This document shows positions 42,201 through 49,502 of a DNA stretch of 64,000 nt, one piece after another (the first letter of the stretch is position 1; the number at the start of each line of letters is the position of its first letter). The position numbers and the translations under genes are program-made. Source of the stretch: Episyrphus balteatus (lineage: Eukaryota; Arthropoda; Insecta; Diptera; Syrphidae); contig NC_079135.1 of NCBI RefSeq assembly GCF_945859705.1, positions 122,021,551 through 122,085,550 on the forward strand, read 5' to 3'. The notes beneath the pieces are model-generated. The model worked only from the letters and a program-made list of their open reading frames with translations, did no database searches and was not told the DNA's origin.

Positions 42201-45200
42201 ACCGACGACGTTGACGGTGGTGATGACAACGAGGCCAATCAACCGACTTTAATTGACCCATTCACAAAGTTTTGATTGAAATACCAAAGACAAGTTTAAA
42301 AATACGCATAGAAATGCGAAATGAGAAACCCCCCTCTGCTCAGACTCATACACTCAAGAAGTAACGAACGGAATGAGAGAAATACCATGTTAATATATGT
42401 GCCACCAACTACTCAACTCAAACTTCCAATTCCACAAGTCGACTATAATTCCCCTCATAGCTGCTCGATAAAATCGCTTGAAGGTCTTCCCACGACACTA
42501 CGACACGAGTTTCAACGCAAGAAAAAACGAATCGAAATAATAAAAAATATTATGTTTGGAACGTTTTAAGAGAAAGGCAATTAACTTGAAAGCCTTTGAT
42601 TGGTTTCCTTGACTCATTTGTTAATTTTTTGTATTTGTTTATTTTCTTGGATCACAGCCAGGGAATAAATTTCCATCTTATACATCTAAGCTAGTCTAGC
42701 CCTTCCCTTGGCCAATTTGATGAAAAGAAACTTTTTAACAAAAATAAACAAATAGGCAAACATGTAAAACCAAAAACAAAAGAAATAGAAAAAAAACCAA
42801 AACAACAACCAAAAGCGAACAAGTAAAAAGTGAAAACTTCTTTCAACATGCTTTTCCTACTGCGTCATCGTCTTCGTTCGTCGTTTGTCGAATGCAAACG
42901 AACCAAAAAACACCCGCCCGTTGACCCATTCCGAAAGTGGTGGCGTTGTTGGTGATGGTGGTCGATTTACAGAAAAAGCAGCTGATTCTTGCTGGGCTGC
43001 TCGCTACATAGCACAGTAGACCGATTCATAGATGCAATACGTACAAAAATCAATTGCGATTCACTTTTGTTTATGGAGTTGTAAACAAAAACAACAATTT
43101 TAAAATGTATGTTTGTTTTAGCCAATATATGTAAATATGAGTATCTTAAAGTGTCGAGATGAATTATAGGTTTTTGTAGAATGTGTCATGTCTTGTTATA
43201 GAATATATAAATTTTTATTTTACTTCGCACCAATTCGCAAGTCATTTTTTGTTTTTACTTTGAATTTATAGAGTTTGGAATTTCGTTTATGGAGTATTTT
43301 TTCGTTTGTCGTTCGAATACATAGAAGAATCGAATTATTTAAAATTTTGAACATGTTTTGGGTAAATTCAGTATTTTCGAAGAAAATAACGACCTTTCTA
43401 AGTAGATAAAAAAATAAAATGAAGCATTTTTCTGAAAGTTTTGACAAAAGATTTAAATCAGATGGTTCGAGAAATGACAGATTTCGTACAAATATATATG
43501 TTTCGAACAAATAAAGATTGTATTGGAATTTGATATTAGCAAGTAAAGCAAATCATAATGATAATTATGAAAAAGGTTTCTGGTGTCAAGAACTCCATCT
43601 AATGACTTCACGTTCTAGTGGAATGCGCATAGTAGACGATGTTATTGAAGTAGTAACAGATTATCCCCACGTAAAAATAACTTAAATTCGACCATGCAGA
43701 AATGAAGAGGCTTTTCTTCTGCACATAAATACAAAACTTAGCCGTCATACCTACATTCCTGTTTTAAAATATTCTAGTGCGTATTTTTACAGATTTTATA
43801 TCTAGTCAAAAAAAAAAAATGCTTTAAACAGCATCAGTATTATGAAAAAAAAAAAAAATAAACAAAACAAAGCTGATTCTAAGATAGTGATTGTTTTTTT
43901 TAGAATAAAAAAGGAAAATATTGAAAACAAGTGACAGTGATTTCCAATAATTTTATTCAATACTTGGTATTATCTCTTCTAGCGCATATTAAAACTTGGA
44001 GTCGCCTGTTGCATCTGCACACGCATTTGGGTAGGTACTGTTACTTTGTTCTCGTCTATGCGATTAGAATCAAATGAAGATGTAAAGATTATTGGACTCA
44101 TTAGACACAGCAATTGTGAATAGTTGAGATAGTTTTGTGCAATCGTTAAAGCTATTTTTTTCAACTAAGCGTGATACCTAGTTAATTTTTTAACATTATA
44201 AGTAAATCTTCATAATAAGTAAAATACAAAAGGTTTTTCGCCTTGCTATTTTGTTAAAAAAGGTTCAAATTCTGATGTAATAATACAAGAAACTGAAAGT
44301 TTGGATTTGAAGAATTCGTTTTTATAAAAGTTAGTTTATTTTCGACATACTGCAATTTTGGAAAATCTTTTTGCAAAGTGAAGAAATGTTTGAGCTCATC
44401 TAATATGGTGATGTATCTTTCCAACCATAAAACCCCGCAATATTTAGCAACACACCGTTTTGGATGTAAACAAAATTCCCCTTCCACGAGTGTCTTCGAA
44501 AATATAATGGGCCTTATCGTGAATGTCATTTGGTTTCCCTCCGAATATTGTTTTCCCTCAGAATCTATATATTTTGGGATCGTGAAACTGCCTCAGAATT
44601 TGTTTTTAAGGAACAAAAAATCATATAAAATAACAGCTAAATTCCCCTGGAAATTTCTTGACGATTCAATAGAAACATTTCCTGATAATTTTCGTTCCCA
44701 TGTTTGAAATAAGATAAACACTCCATGAATTTTAATTATAAAGTACAATATCAAGGAGTTATTTGGCATCTGGATTGATTTCTTTCCGTCTTTGCTTGAT
44801 TTTTTTTTATGAATTAACATTTGGTTCGTCTATAGCTACTTCAGGAAGTTTATGTTTGTTTAAAAAACGTGTTTGTTTAAAAAAATATGAAAACAAACAA
44901 AAAATTCCCTTTTCACATCTTCCCCCCTCTTCCTTGTGTTTGACAGATTAACATTGAAGCTCAAGTCCAAAAGCTGAGTTGGAAAAAGTAGTAGGTAGTA
45001 ACTTTATTGAGCTTTTTTTTTGATACAATTTTCAATGTTATTACAAATAGTGCCCACTCAACAAGACACACTAATAGTTGGAAAAAGTAACAAAATGTAA
45101 CTATTTGACACTTTAACTTTGCATTTGGGAACAATTTTGTGACGTCACGATGTTACATTTTGTAATTTTACTCTCATTTAGGAACGATGAAAGTAAACTA

Positions 45201-48200
45201 TTGTTAACAATAGTTAACATCATAACGAAGAAAAAATAATAAAAATTCATGGTGTAATAGTAATAGTTTACCTTTGTCATTTTACTGAGAATATAAGTCA
45301 ATGCATAGTTCTAATAGGACAACTCTCTAAGGAAGGCAAGAGGCTCGAAACAAAGAATGCAGACCTTTTTGAATGCCGCATACTAGAAAAACTTCTAGAC
45401 TTTAAAACTGATAGACATTTTAAATGCTTTTGACAACATCAGTGTCCATGTTCTGTAACTTTGATCACTGACGATAAAATATTTGAATGACTTTAAAATC
45501 TAATATTAACTTTAAAATTCATTTTATCTCATCAAAATAAGATAAATTTTGTTCAAAATCACAGGTAGGTACTTTCTCAATTCATAACTTCTGATTTTGA
45601 AAGAAATTATGTTTTTTTTATGATTTATTTTATGGACAATGGATTTGAGAGATGTGGAAAAACGTTTATCGCCAGTTATAAATTTGTATCGGAGAAAAAC
45701 ACTTACAAAATTCAATCACATTACCAGAAGTATTGAAATGGTGACAAATCATCATCTCTGTTGGTAGGTAATTTGTACCCACGGTATAAGAAGACCATGG
45801 TTTGTACCTACTTTTTAATTTTGTCTCATTTCGTTTTAAAACCAAATTGACGGTATAAAATAGCAGCCAAACTGCAAGTATGGAAACATACGAAACTTAA
45901 ACATAATGTAAATAATCAAGGCACGCGCCTAACATCTTTCTAATCACTTTCCTACTTTCGTATAATGCAAACGAATTGTTGCTGTGCCCAAGAGTATGGA
46001 GAAAAACATGAAAGAGCCGAACAACAATAATCATACTTGAAGGAGCTAGTAAAAATGCTAAGTCTATTCATTTGCATGTTGATAAACTAAGAAAACCTGC
46101 AATTGGGTGAAGCTAATCATGTGGTTGAGGTAGCGCAGTGCGTAGTGTACTGGCTTCTGAACTCGCTTGGTCTAGGTTTAATACTCAAGTGTGACGGAAG
46201 AAGTTTTTCAAATCAAATGAAAAAATTACTAGACCAAGCACCACACACAAAATGGAATAAAAAGGAGTCTGATGATCGGATTGGCATCCGTGAAACAGTG
46301 CTGTAACTCTAGCCATAAACACTTGGTGGTAACACCTTCAAGATGTTGTTGTTGTTCAAAGATTATAATGAAATTGACGGTATAAAATAACAGCCAAACT
46401 GCAAGTATGGAAACATACGAAACTTAAACAAAAATAGTTTTAACTTACAAGGAATTGTGTTTTAATTATATGTATTTTGTGCTAAATAAACGTTTATAAA
46501 ATCATCAAGTCAAGTGAAAAAAATTTTTTATGTCTAGCACGTATGAATTGGTCCACTGTGCATTGTGGCTCGTGCTATCGCTGACAGTCAGGGGCGTACA
46601 CTCCCTTGGGGCAAGCGGGGCGGCGTCCCGGGGCCCCCGACCGACCCCAGGGCCCCCACTGAAGATAATGCAGAGAAGGAAACTGTTAGCATAAATTGAG
46701 TTACGAAGTAAATTAAAATGTATTTGAATCACTTCGGATACAAGGAAGACAAATTATGACATTCAGTGTAATGTATAATGCATTGGTAGCCACAATATAT
46801 ATTGATTTAATAAAAAGGTTACCCCAGGGGCCCCAAAAAAATAAATTGCTTTTTTAAAAAAATTATAATTTTATCTTAGGGCACAAAAAAATATTACTTG
46901 AAAAATCTTTGCAACCACAAAATAATACATTAGGGGCCCCAAAAAATCAAAAAACAACTTCAGGCCAGGGGCTCGAAAAGCCTTTACTTCAGGGCGTCAA
47001 AAAAAAAATTTAATTAAAAAAAAATTGTTTTTTAAATTAAATTACATTTGTTGATAGATTACTGAATATTACTTTAGGAGCCCCAAAAAATATGACTTCG
47101 AGGCTCCAGAAATATTATATGAAGGGTCCCAAAAAATAGTTTTTCAGGAACACCGTTAGTTCAGAGGCAATCAAATATGAATTTGGGGGCCCCAAAATCT
47201 ATTACTAAGGATTACCAAAAATATTCATATACCAATTCAGGGGCCCCAACATAAATACATCAGGGCCTAAAATAAAAACATTACGTTATTGGTGGAATTC
47301 CAAATATTACTTCAGAACAGAGGCACTAATACCTATTAATTCTTGGCCCCAAAAAAATTATATTATATTTTAGGGGCCTCTAAGCACTTAATTTTTAGGC
47401 CCCAAAAATAATTTTTCAGTGGCCCCAAAAGAAATAAACCATGTTTGATGATGGAAAATCAAATGTGTACATATTACTTCAGAAAAGAGGCCCCAAGAAC
47501 TATCAATTCTAAGCTAAAAAATTTTTTGGTTTAGGGGTCTCTAAATATTTAATTTTGGGGGCCCCTAGTACAAGTATTTACTACTTTTATGATAGAAATT
47601 TTAAGTAAGTAGGTATAGCAAAGTGCATTACGAACATATTAAAACATTAAAATAAAACTAAAAATAAATAAGCCATACAAAAAAATGTATGGCGTATACG
47701 CACTTTTTTTATATCTAAGGGGCCCCCAAATATCAAAGGGGCCCTAAAATTTAGTCTTGCCCCGGGGCCCCGGTGACTCAACGTACGCCACTGCTGACAG
47801 TCGTTGTTGTGCCTCATAAAATAGTCTTTACTGCATTTGCATTCACTTTTTATGTTGCAGTTGCACAGTTACTAGCTGCACCAGGAAAGACTTGAAGAGA
47901 CAACAACAACAGCACCAGCCTCATGCCTTAGTATGATTATGTTGTCAATAGAAATAGAGAGATGGGGAGTAGGCAAAAGGGCGACAAGAGAGCAAAAGGC
48001 AAAGGGAATCTTTTCATGGTCATTGTGGGTGTGGGGGCGAAGAATATTTTTATACTTCTTCTTCTTACCTATTCCCTCGTCGATATAAGAAAAAAAAAAA
48101 AACAAAAACAACAAAATGTATGTAGAGATTGAAATAAAAGCTAGTAGTCGAATATAAAAAAAATTTTAATAGCCACGAAATTGATTTTAAATGAAATCGA

Positions 48201-48376
48201 AAAAAAAACTGGATTTTTACCTTGGCATAAATATCTTTAAGAACAACTGCAGGCAGAAAGCGAAGCTGTTGGACGCGATCCATTGTCGTCACGTTGTAAT
48301 TCAAATTGGTCACATAGCAAATTAAACATTTTTTGTAAAGGGACGATGGATTTTTCACCAAAACTTCCTCCGCCAT
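15182..48376 (-). CDS. Appbp2: Appbp2/Pat1 orthologue, complete seven-exon gene
   Basis: Spliced gene of 612 residues on the minus strand. Exons: 48376-48221, 24342-23918, 23851-23624, 23539-23438, 19317-18804, 18694-18371, 15271-15182. All six introns are GT-AG and the phases (0,2,2,2,0,0) agree at every junction; the exon lengths sum to 613 codons. I recognise the family from conserved blocks around YADTLLDYGFFLLNVD, AHEDLSYAYYVHEYS, SAKRVKALLLEEIA, TAKHYGNLGRLYQ and SGLEYDYLGL, which match amyloid protein-binding protein 2 (human about 585 residues). The C-terminal half is a run of tetratricopeptide repeats like those of kinesin light chain. Known roles: binding the basolateral sorting signal of APP, kinesin-linked transport (Drosophila Pat1), and substrate reception for the CUL2-elongin B/C ubiquitin ligase. 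Coding density is very low because of introns of 23.9, 4.1 and 3.1 kb. No coding lesion was seen. Exon boundaries are inferred by eye, without transcripts. Confidence 0.93.
15272..18370 (-). other. Appbp2 intron 6
   Basis: 3099-bp intron with GTAAGT donor and TAG acceptor. The sequence is AT-rich; apart from a GC-richer patch at about 15990-16210 (GCCCCCGCACCCCAGAC...) that may be an old repeat, I see no feature in it. Confidence 0.7.
18371..18694 (-). CDS. Appbp2: Appbp2 exon 6 (last TPRs)
   Basis: 324 nt, phase 0 to phase 0, with acceptor ATCCAG and a strong GTAAGTTT donor. The junction gives ...SRFE-EAEQMHQKAIKIK, exactly the TPR register expected. It encodes two further TPR units (VGLSIGHLASLYSYQMKKY; AEELYLRSIEISLRLFG) and the YSGLEYDYLGL motif. 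Residues 476-583. Confidence 0.93.
18804..19317 (-). CDS. Appbp2: Appbp2 exon 5 (central TPR array)
   Basis: 514 nt with acceptor TTTTTAG at 19318-19, and donor GTAATT after ...SRFE; phase 2 in, phase 0 out. It holds the best conserved part of the protein: FGKYHQKYADTLLDYG, QSVNVYKDALEIKRQIFG, VGLAHEDLSYAYYVHEYS, HLMLASAKRVKALLLEEIA, VFGEMNVQTAKHYGNLGRL. These are kinesin-light-chain-type TPR motifs with the usual spacing. About residues 304-475. Confidence 0.95.
19318..23437 (-). other. Appbp2 intron 4
   Basis: 4120-bp intron. It holds one clear MITE (21355-21662). The remainder is AT-rich without recognised elements. Short open frames here are not supported. Confidence 0.7.
21355..21662. 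mobile_element. PIF/Harbinger-type MITE (TTA duplication)
   Basis: 308-bp element with TIRs of about 56 bp: left GGCCAGGTGTGAATTGCG and right complement GGCCGTGTGTGAATTGCG, both continuing TTAAATAGTTAA and ending at GACACTATTG. It is flanked by TTA on both sides (21352-21354 and 21663-21665). GG-starting TIRs with a 3-bp TTA/TAA duplication are typical of PIF/Harbinger (Tourist) MITEs. Confidence 0.85.
23438..23539 (-). CDS. Appbp2: Appbp2 exon 4
   Basis: 102 nt with acceptor TATAG and donor GTATGTG, phase 2 to phase 2. It encodes the conserved DVLRQAAKSCVVKRDFNRA block, nearly the same as in vertebrate APPBP2. It is followed by the 4.1-kb intron 4. Confidence 0.9.
23624..23851 (-). CDS. Appbp2: Appbp2 exon 3
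   Basis: 228 nt with acceptor TTTGCAG and donor GTAAGT, phase 2 to phase 2. It encodes LLHSEAALCSFKSAEHTF through HKWSVVAMEKL, a helical repeat region aligned with APPBP2 (KWxxxAMxxxT). It is separated from exon 2 by a 66-bp intron and from exon 4 by an 84-bp intron. Confidence 0.9.
23918..24342 (-). CDS. Appbp2: Appbp2 exon 2
   Basis: 425 nt, starting right after a TTTCAG acceptor (24343-44) and ending CAAAG before a weak GTTTTT donor at 23917; phase 0 in, phase 2 out. It encodes the alpha-helical segment after exon 1 (LSDLEIFSRLL..., then GFGMRLGSFFSEAGLLSES), matching the pre-TPR region of APPBP2. The first codon after the acceptor happens to be ATG, so a gene finder could wrongly call it the start; the family N-terminus in exon 1 argues otherwise. 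Confidence 0.9.
24787..24936. repeat. Imperfect hairpin
   Basis: The left arm ATGCCAAAACCCATATTAAAA...AGGTCAGCA pairs with the right arm TGCTGACCTAAGGATG...TAATATGGTTTTTTGGC, with a short A/T-rich loop. Probably an old MITE. Confidence 0.6.
25022..25115. repeat. Small inverted repeat
   Basis: ATCACGTCAGGTTTT at the left pairs perfectly with AAAACCTGACGTGAT at the right (15-bp arms, 94 bp overall). Possibly a MITE remnant. Confidence 0.6.
25380..25495 (-). repeat. Possible tRNA-derived SINE, minus strand
   Basis: On the minus strand, GTCCGCGTAACGACTTATCACG followed by CGTCCGCTATATTTGGTTCGAAGACTGG has the layout of a tRNA head: an A-box-like start and a B box GGTTCGAAGAC. The 25319 and 25633 flanks share CGTTTCCATTCCAAAAGCAA, so a direct repeat brackets this region. 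Confidence 0.4.
25749..26004. mobile_element. MITE with 34-bp TIRs
   Basis: TGTGCCCTTGATTATGAAAG...ACTAAGTCAC at 25749-25782 is the near-perfect complement of 25971-26004 (one mismatch, CTTG against CATG). The interior is AT-rich and non-coding, 256 bp in all. No duplication is evident. Confidence 0.7.
26085..26519. repeat. Tandem repeat, ~186-bp unit, interrupted by the LINE
   Basis: Units share CATCTGAAAGCTTATTG (26203, 26389), AGACATCTACAAAAAGAGCTAGAATTTTTT and a following CATCAAAAAAGCAAAAA motif. The period is about 186 bp. A third unit continues after the LINE insertion (29267-29410), resuming with CTATTAAATCAA and a diverged GTGAAAGCTTATTG. Confidence 0.85.
26468..29176 (+). CDS. LINE endonuclease (partial)/reverse transcriptase, RTE-like
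   Basis: 902-codon intact frame. Residues 18-170 are the C-terminal part of an apurinic-type endonuclease (VTAYAP, GGDLNGHVG at 63-71, QIDYHL at 130-135, HQHRLL). A WWWNDEAK linker follows at 251-258. The reverse transcriptase spans about 400-720: GPDEIPSEFW, YRSIKLIS, DFEKAFDR (D551), HQGSVLSP, FADD (641-644), KYLGSMI. A C-terminal region with RKKGRPK follows. The family matches the endonuclease-RT proteins often annotated as craniofacial development protein 2-like (RTE group). No stops or frameshifts interrupt it, so it is young, but the endonuclease is truncated. Codons 1-17 lie in host target DNA upstream of the element, so this start is a junction artefact. Confidence 0.9.
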   Translation: MKFHQKKQKKHLVLCSHVKGKLWNIVTAYAPQIGCEQVEKDAFWLDFHNLLKDIPKEEFLFVGGDLNGHVGKTNEDYEDCHGGLGYGTRNSPGEDILSSCKTYGLIVLNTMFIKQSRHLVTYSSGGNETQIDYHLVSSFMKPRVKDCKVILGEAIAHQHRLLLTEFFMETVNDNKQTKTFGKIKWYNLDKEKGEAFISNMQNYLYNNTNIFRNEESTAQSMWDLLQRTCIEKAKTLLGVSKGHNQQGKETWWWNDEAKAVVSKKKMAFKAWSKCPSNNTEQKSRLEVEYRNYKKEAKKICAQIQAKNTEDLYRELDVISTPTAGAIQELRQNVNKGATIFKIAAQRRRNAQEICSPKFINNAQGQLLVENDEILHRWRQYCDELLNEQFPRLQFPIASPNLSEVSDVTVEEVSEAVKYSKKGKAVGPDEIPSEFWKKMGDIGSRWLMVLVSKLIRGDRMPNQWRESYLLPIYKGKGDTRSCDNYRSIKLISHTMKIVERVLGSRLRKIIRLSDDQCGFVAGKSTTDAIQSIRIIMEKHRDSLEDLHVVLVDFEKAFDRQPRDLIWVALRQRGVPETYVRIIMDMYDGAVTKVRCAAGVTEEFEITVGVHQGSVLSPLLFITVLDYLLEGKVTDPKVHQLFFADDGSIISEDPISLQRALDVWVDVLEGSGYRISAKKTEYLCCPFSDPHRPIPDIYLNGVVLPKCEKFKYLGSMINNEGTCDDDINHRVSVGWMKWRENSAIFCDRKMPPKLKGRLYTAVVRPALTYGSQCWTMYKKYESKLTAAEMKMLRMTAGVTKLDRIRSTKIRGSLHVKNTISQKIEHDRLSWYCHVQRRDPENPVKKAISYNVPTRNRKKGRPKNSWYKQMQNHQHSVGLRNGTIQNREAWRRFLRSTRRTPQADH
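26520..29250 (+). mobile_element. 5'-truncated RTE-like LINE insertion
   Basis: Non-LTR retrotransposon inserted into the ~186-bp tandem repeat. The 16-bp target duplication GTTTTATGTTCTCATG is exact at 26504-26519 and 29251-29266. The 3' end is short (ORF stop at 29176, then about 75 bp ending GAGAAAAAGGAAGAA) with no poly(A), as in RTE-type elements. The 5' part, including the N-terminal half of the endonuclease, is missing. It lies antisense to Appbp2. Confidence 0.93.
29410..34900. other. Intron 1 DNA without recognised features
   Basis: AT-rich, only short unsupported frames. A short block near 32805-32840 (TATCACTGACGATAAATATTT) has a diverged relative near 45460 (GATCACTGACGATAAAATATT), hinting at an old repeat family. 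Confidence 0.5.
34995..35250 (+). pseudogene. Jockey-like reverse transcriptase relic
   Basis: Translated pieces read IKYLGINFNELLRFNLH, then (after a stop and frame change) KKANHAFHRLHPLMKRRNE...LQAGDLFI and KTVVKELQIFDRN. The KYLG(I/V)-x2-(D/N)E-x-L-x-F-x-x-H motif and the later LQIF-(D/Q)-x-N motif are typical of the C-terminal end of Jockey-clade LINE RT. It is short, frameshifted and dead. Confidence 0.6.
35560..35746 (+). repeat. Extra direct copy of the CAGGGTGTCCC module
   Basis: TACAGGATGTCCCAAAAGTTAACGTCGAAACG and the following ~170 bp repeat the module at 35861-36047 in direct orientation with a few differences, up to CTACAAATCTTGATTTTT. The foldback therefore has an additional outer module on one side only. 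Confidence 0.85.
35747..37030. mobile_element. Foldback element, ~621-bp arms, 41-bp loop
   Basis: The left arm (35747-36367) and right arm (36409-37030) are near-perfect complements (differences such as TTTTATGCTGG/TTTCATGCTGG). About 115 bp inside each outer end begins a module starting ACAGGGTGTCCCAAAAGT that runs about 185 bp. It is non-coding. It lies in Appbp2 intron 1, so a transcript would carry it as a perfect-looking hairpin. Confidence 0.92.
37787..37910. mobile_element. Short PIF/Harbinger-like MITE (TAA duplication)
   Basis: 124-bp element. Left end GGGCCAATTTTTCAATAGTCAG; right end complement GGCCCGATTTTTTAATCGTCAG. Flanked by TAA at 37784-37786 and 37911-37913. Confidence 0.7.
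37937..38395. repeat. Foldback bounded by (ACCCGGGT) short repeats
   Basis: GC-rich stretches of ACCCGGGTA/ACTCG/ATCCGGGT units occupy 37937-38070 and 38346-38384. Inside them, GAATGAAAAATTGTTTATAA-type arms (about 38060-38116 and 38298-38356) are complements ending GATGAATAGCACA. The remaining ~180 bp loop is AT-rich. The GC content is in sharp contrast to the surroundings. Confidence 0.8.
40021..40224 (-). CDS. Unknown small open frame in intron 1
   Basis: 67 codons beginning MSPNAESGGKEHQKDGFLIADCEPNYEALTER. The first half has an amino-acid mix that looks coding, but no family is recognised. It could be a nested gene, an unannotated exon (TTTTAATTGCAG inside resembles an acceptor) or chance. 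Confidence 0.15.
   Translation of the reverse strand: MSPNAESGGKEHQKDGFLIADCEPNYEALTERFLSLQRAAKLLLILFHFIFNGNYFIKPAFILLSKN
42100..43060. promoter_or_regulatory. GC-richer, CAACAA/CGTT-rich block in intron 1, possible regulatory DNA
   Basis: Compared with its surroundings this block has more CpG and repeated CAACGACAACAACAAC, CGTCATCGTCTTCGTTCGTCG and GGTGGCGTTGTTGGTGATGGTGG strings, often seen in insect promoters and enhancers. No transposon ends are visible. No motif is decisive. Confidence 0.2.
45844..46430. repeat. 60-bp direct repeats around a SINE-containing segment
   Basis: 45844-45903 and 46371-46430 are 59/60 identical: AAATTGACGGTATAAAATA, then CAGCCAAACTGCAAGTATGG and on to CGAAACTTAAACA. 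The 467-bp interval contains a tRNA-like SINE head. The length is unlike a normal target duplication. Confidence 0.85.
46112..46312 (+). repeat. tRNA-derived SINE candidate
   Basis: GTTGAGGTAGCGCAGTGCGTAGTG resembles a box A region and GGTCTAGGTTTAATACTC a degraded box B 30-40 bp later, as in insect tRNA-derived SINEs. A ~110-bp body follows. No poly(A) is clear. Confidence 0.45.
46589..47793 (+). mobile_element. Non-autonomous hAT element filled with GGGGCCCC repeats
   Basis: Ends CAGGGGCGTACACTC and (complement) CAGTGGCGTACGTTGAGTC. Exact 8-bp target duplication CTGACAGT at 46581-46588 and 47794-47801. CAGNGGCGTA-type ends with an 8-bp duplication indicate hAT. The 1205-bp interior has no transposase; it is a degenerate array of AGGGGCCCCAAAAAA-type units every few tens of bases. 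Confidence 0.9.
48221..48376 (-). CDS. Appbp2: Appbp2 exon 1 (start codon, residues 1-52)
   Basis: The ATG is at 48376-48374 and the exon ends GCCAAG before a GTAAAA donor at 48220, phase 0. It encodes the N-terminal MAEEV and a block that aligns with the N-terminus of vertebrate APPBP2 (SLYKK..., ending DIYAK). The segment SLYKKCLICY resembles the elongin-BC binding BC-box (S/A-L-x3-C-x3-hydrophobic), which would suit a CUL2 receptor; this last point is inference. The 5' UTR and promoter must lie at higher coordinates, within the T-rich stretch 48377-48870, where I see no clear core promoter motif. Confidence 0.88.
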
Positions 48377-48872
48377 TATTTTTTCGATTAAAATATGTAT
48401 TTTTTTTTTATTTTATCGAATCTTTTTCTATTTTTTTTTTATTTTTGTTTTCTTCAAAGGTCAAACAAGGTTCGCAGTTGATTTTTTTTTTTTGGTGAAT
48501 TTTCTGTTTAATTTATTTTGAGAAAAAACTTCCGTTTTATGTTAAATAATTGTTTATTTGTTTTGTTTTTGGGGGATTTTTTTTTTTGTTAATTTATGTC
48601 TCGTCGTAGTCGCCGTCAACCGTTTATTTTGTCGACTGTTTTTTTTTCGAGTTTTGCTGAGGAAACGAGGTGATATTTTATTTTTTCGTCCGTCGTTTCA
48701 GTGAGTGGCTTCTCTGGCTTTTTTGATTTTTGTCTGCTATTTTTTGCTATTTTCTTTTGAAATCACTTTCGTTTTCATTATAGTTGTCTCTGTCTTTTTA
48801 TTTTTTGTTTATAGTTTTGTTTCATTTTGTGAGGGATGTGTTCGATGATAATGGATAACATTGACTTAATAT

Positions 48873-49154
48873 ATATGGACTGCTAGAAGCATATTCAGGT
48901 TGGTTCCACTTGTTTCTTCGCGATACTAGCGCCCTAAAAAAAAGCGGAGAATAAGTGCAACATTTTTGACGAAGTGCGAAAGGAACAAATATAGAAAAAC
49001 AGAGAAAGCACTACCTTTTAACGACAGATGTCATTCACTAAAAGTTTCCTCTTTTCGGCGTCAAAGGTTATACCGCTAGTAGAGCTAGAAAGATATGGAA
49101 TCATTTTTTTTCAATTTTTGTATGGAAAAGTCAAACGACTAGCAGTCCATATAT
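48873..49154. mobile_element. MITE with ATATATGGACTGCTAG ends
   Basis: The left ATATATATGGACTGCTAG and right CTAGCAGTCCATATATA are complementary over about 17 bp. The ~280-bp interior is non-coding. It lies just upstream of the Appbp2 5' end. Confidence 0.65.
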
Positions 49155-49227
49155 AGTAGGTCAATGATGGATAATTTTTGTTCAACAACATAGGTGTGGT
49201 GAATAAAATATGTTTGGAGAGTTAAGG

Positions 49228-49492
49228 CCATAAACAAAAAATACCAAGACTGGAAACTTTCGTACGTCTTTCCCCCCGAAACCCTTTTGTGTACAGTGCT
49301 GTCTGTGAATATATGTGAAAGCCACCACGTTGGTAAATGACGTTAACACGCACACATTTATAGATTCACGACATTCACCACACATTTGACACGAACACAA
49401 CGATAGGTTCACGACATTCACCACACCACGCAGCTTGTAGGCAAACGTCAGTTGACCGCCGAGTTTCCAGTCTTGGTATTTTTTGTTTATGG
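49228..49492. mobile_element. MITE with 31-bp perfect TIRs
   Basis: Ends CCATAAACAAAAAATACCAA and their complement, continuing GACTGGAAACT. Flanked by TTAAGG on both sides (49222-49227 and 49493-49498); TTAA alone may be the target. The 265-bp interior contains CACACATTTATAGATTCACG-like sequence with no frame of interest. Confidence 0.85.
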
Positions 49493-49502
49493 TTAAGGCT
49501 TA

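Larger units (their letters stand above)
24343..48220 (-). other. Appbp2 intron 1 (23.9 kb)
   Basis: Bounded by the GTAAAA donor after exon 1 and the TTTCAG acceptor before exon 2. It contains the listed LINE, foldbacks, MITEs, SINEs and hAT element. Between them (29.5-34.9, 38.5-45.8 kb) I see AT-rich DNA with no confident gene. Confidence 0.85.

Noticed and set aside
44254..44707. Overlapping ~90-110-codon frames on opposite strands
   Set aside because: Neither shows a recognised family, both cover the same bases, and there is no codon pattern or splice context I could trust.
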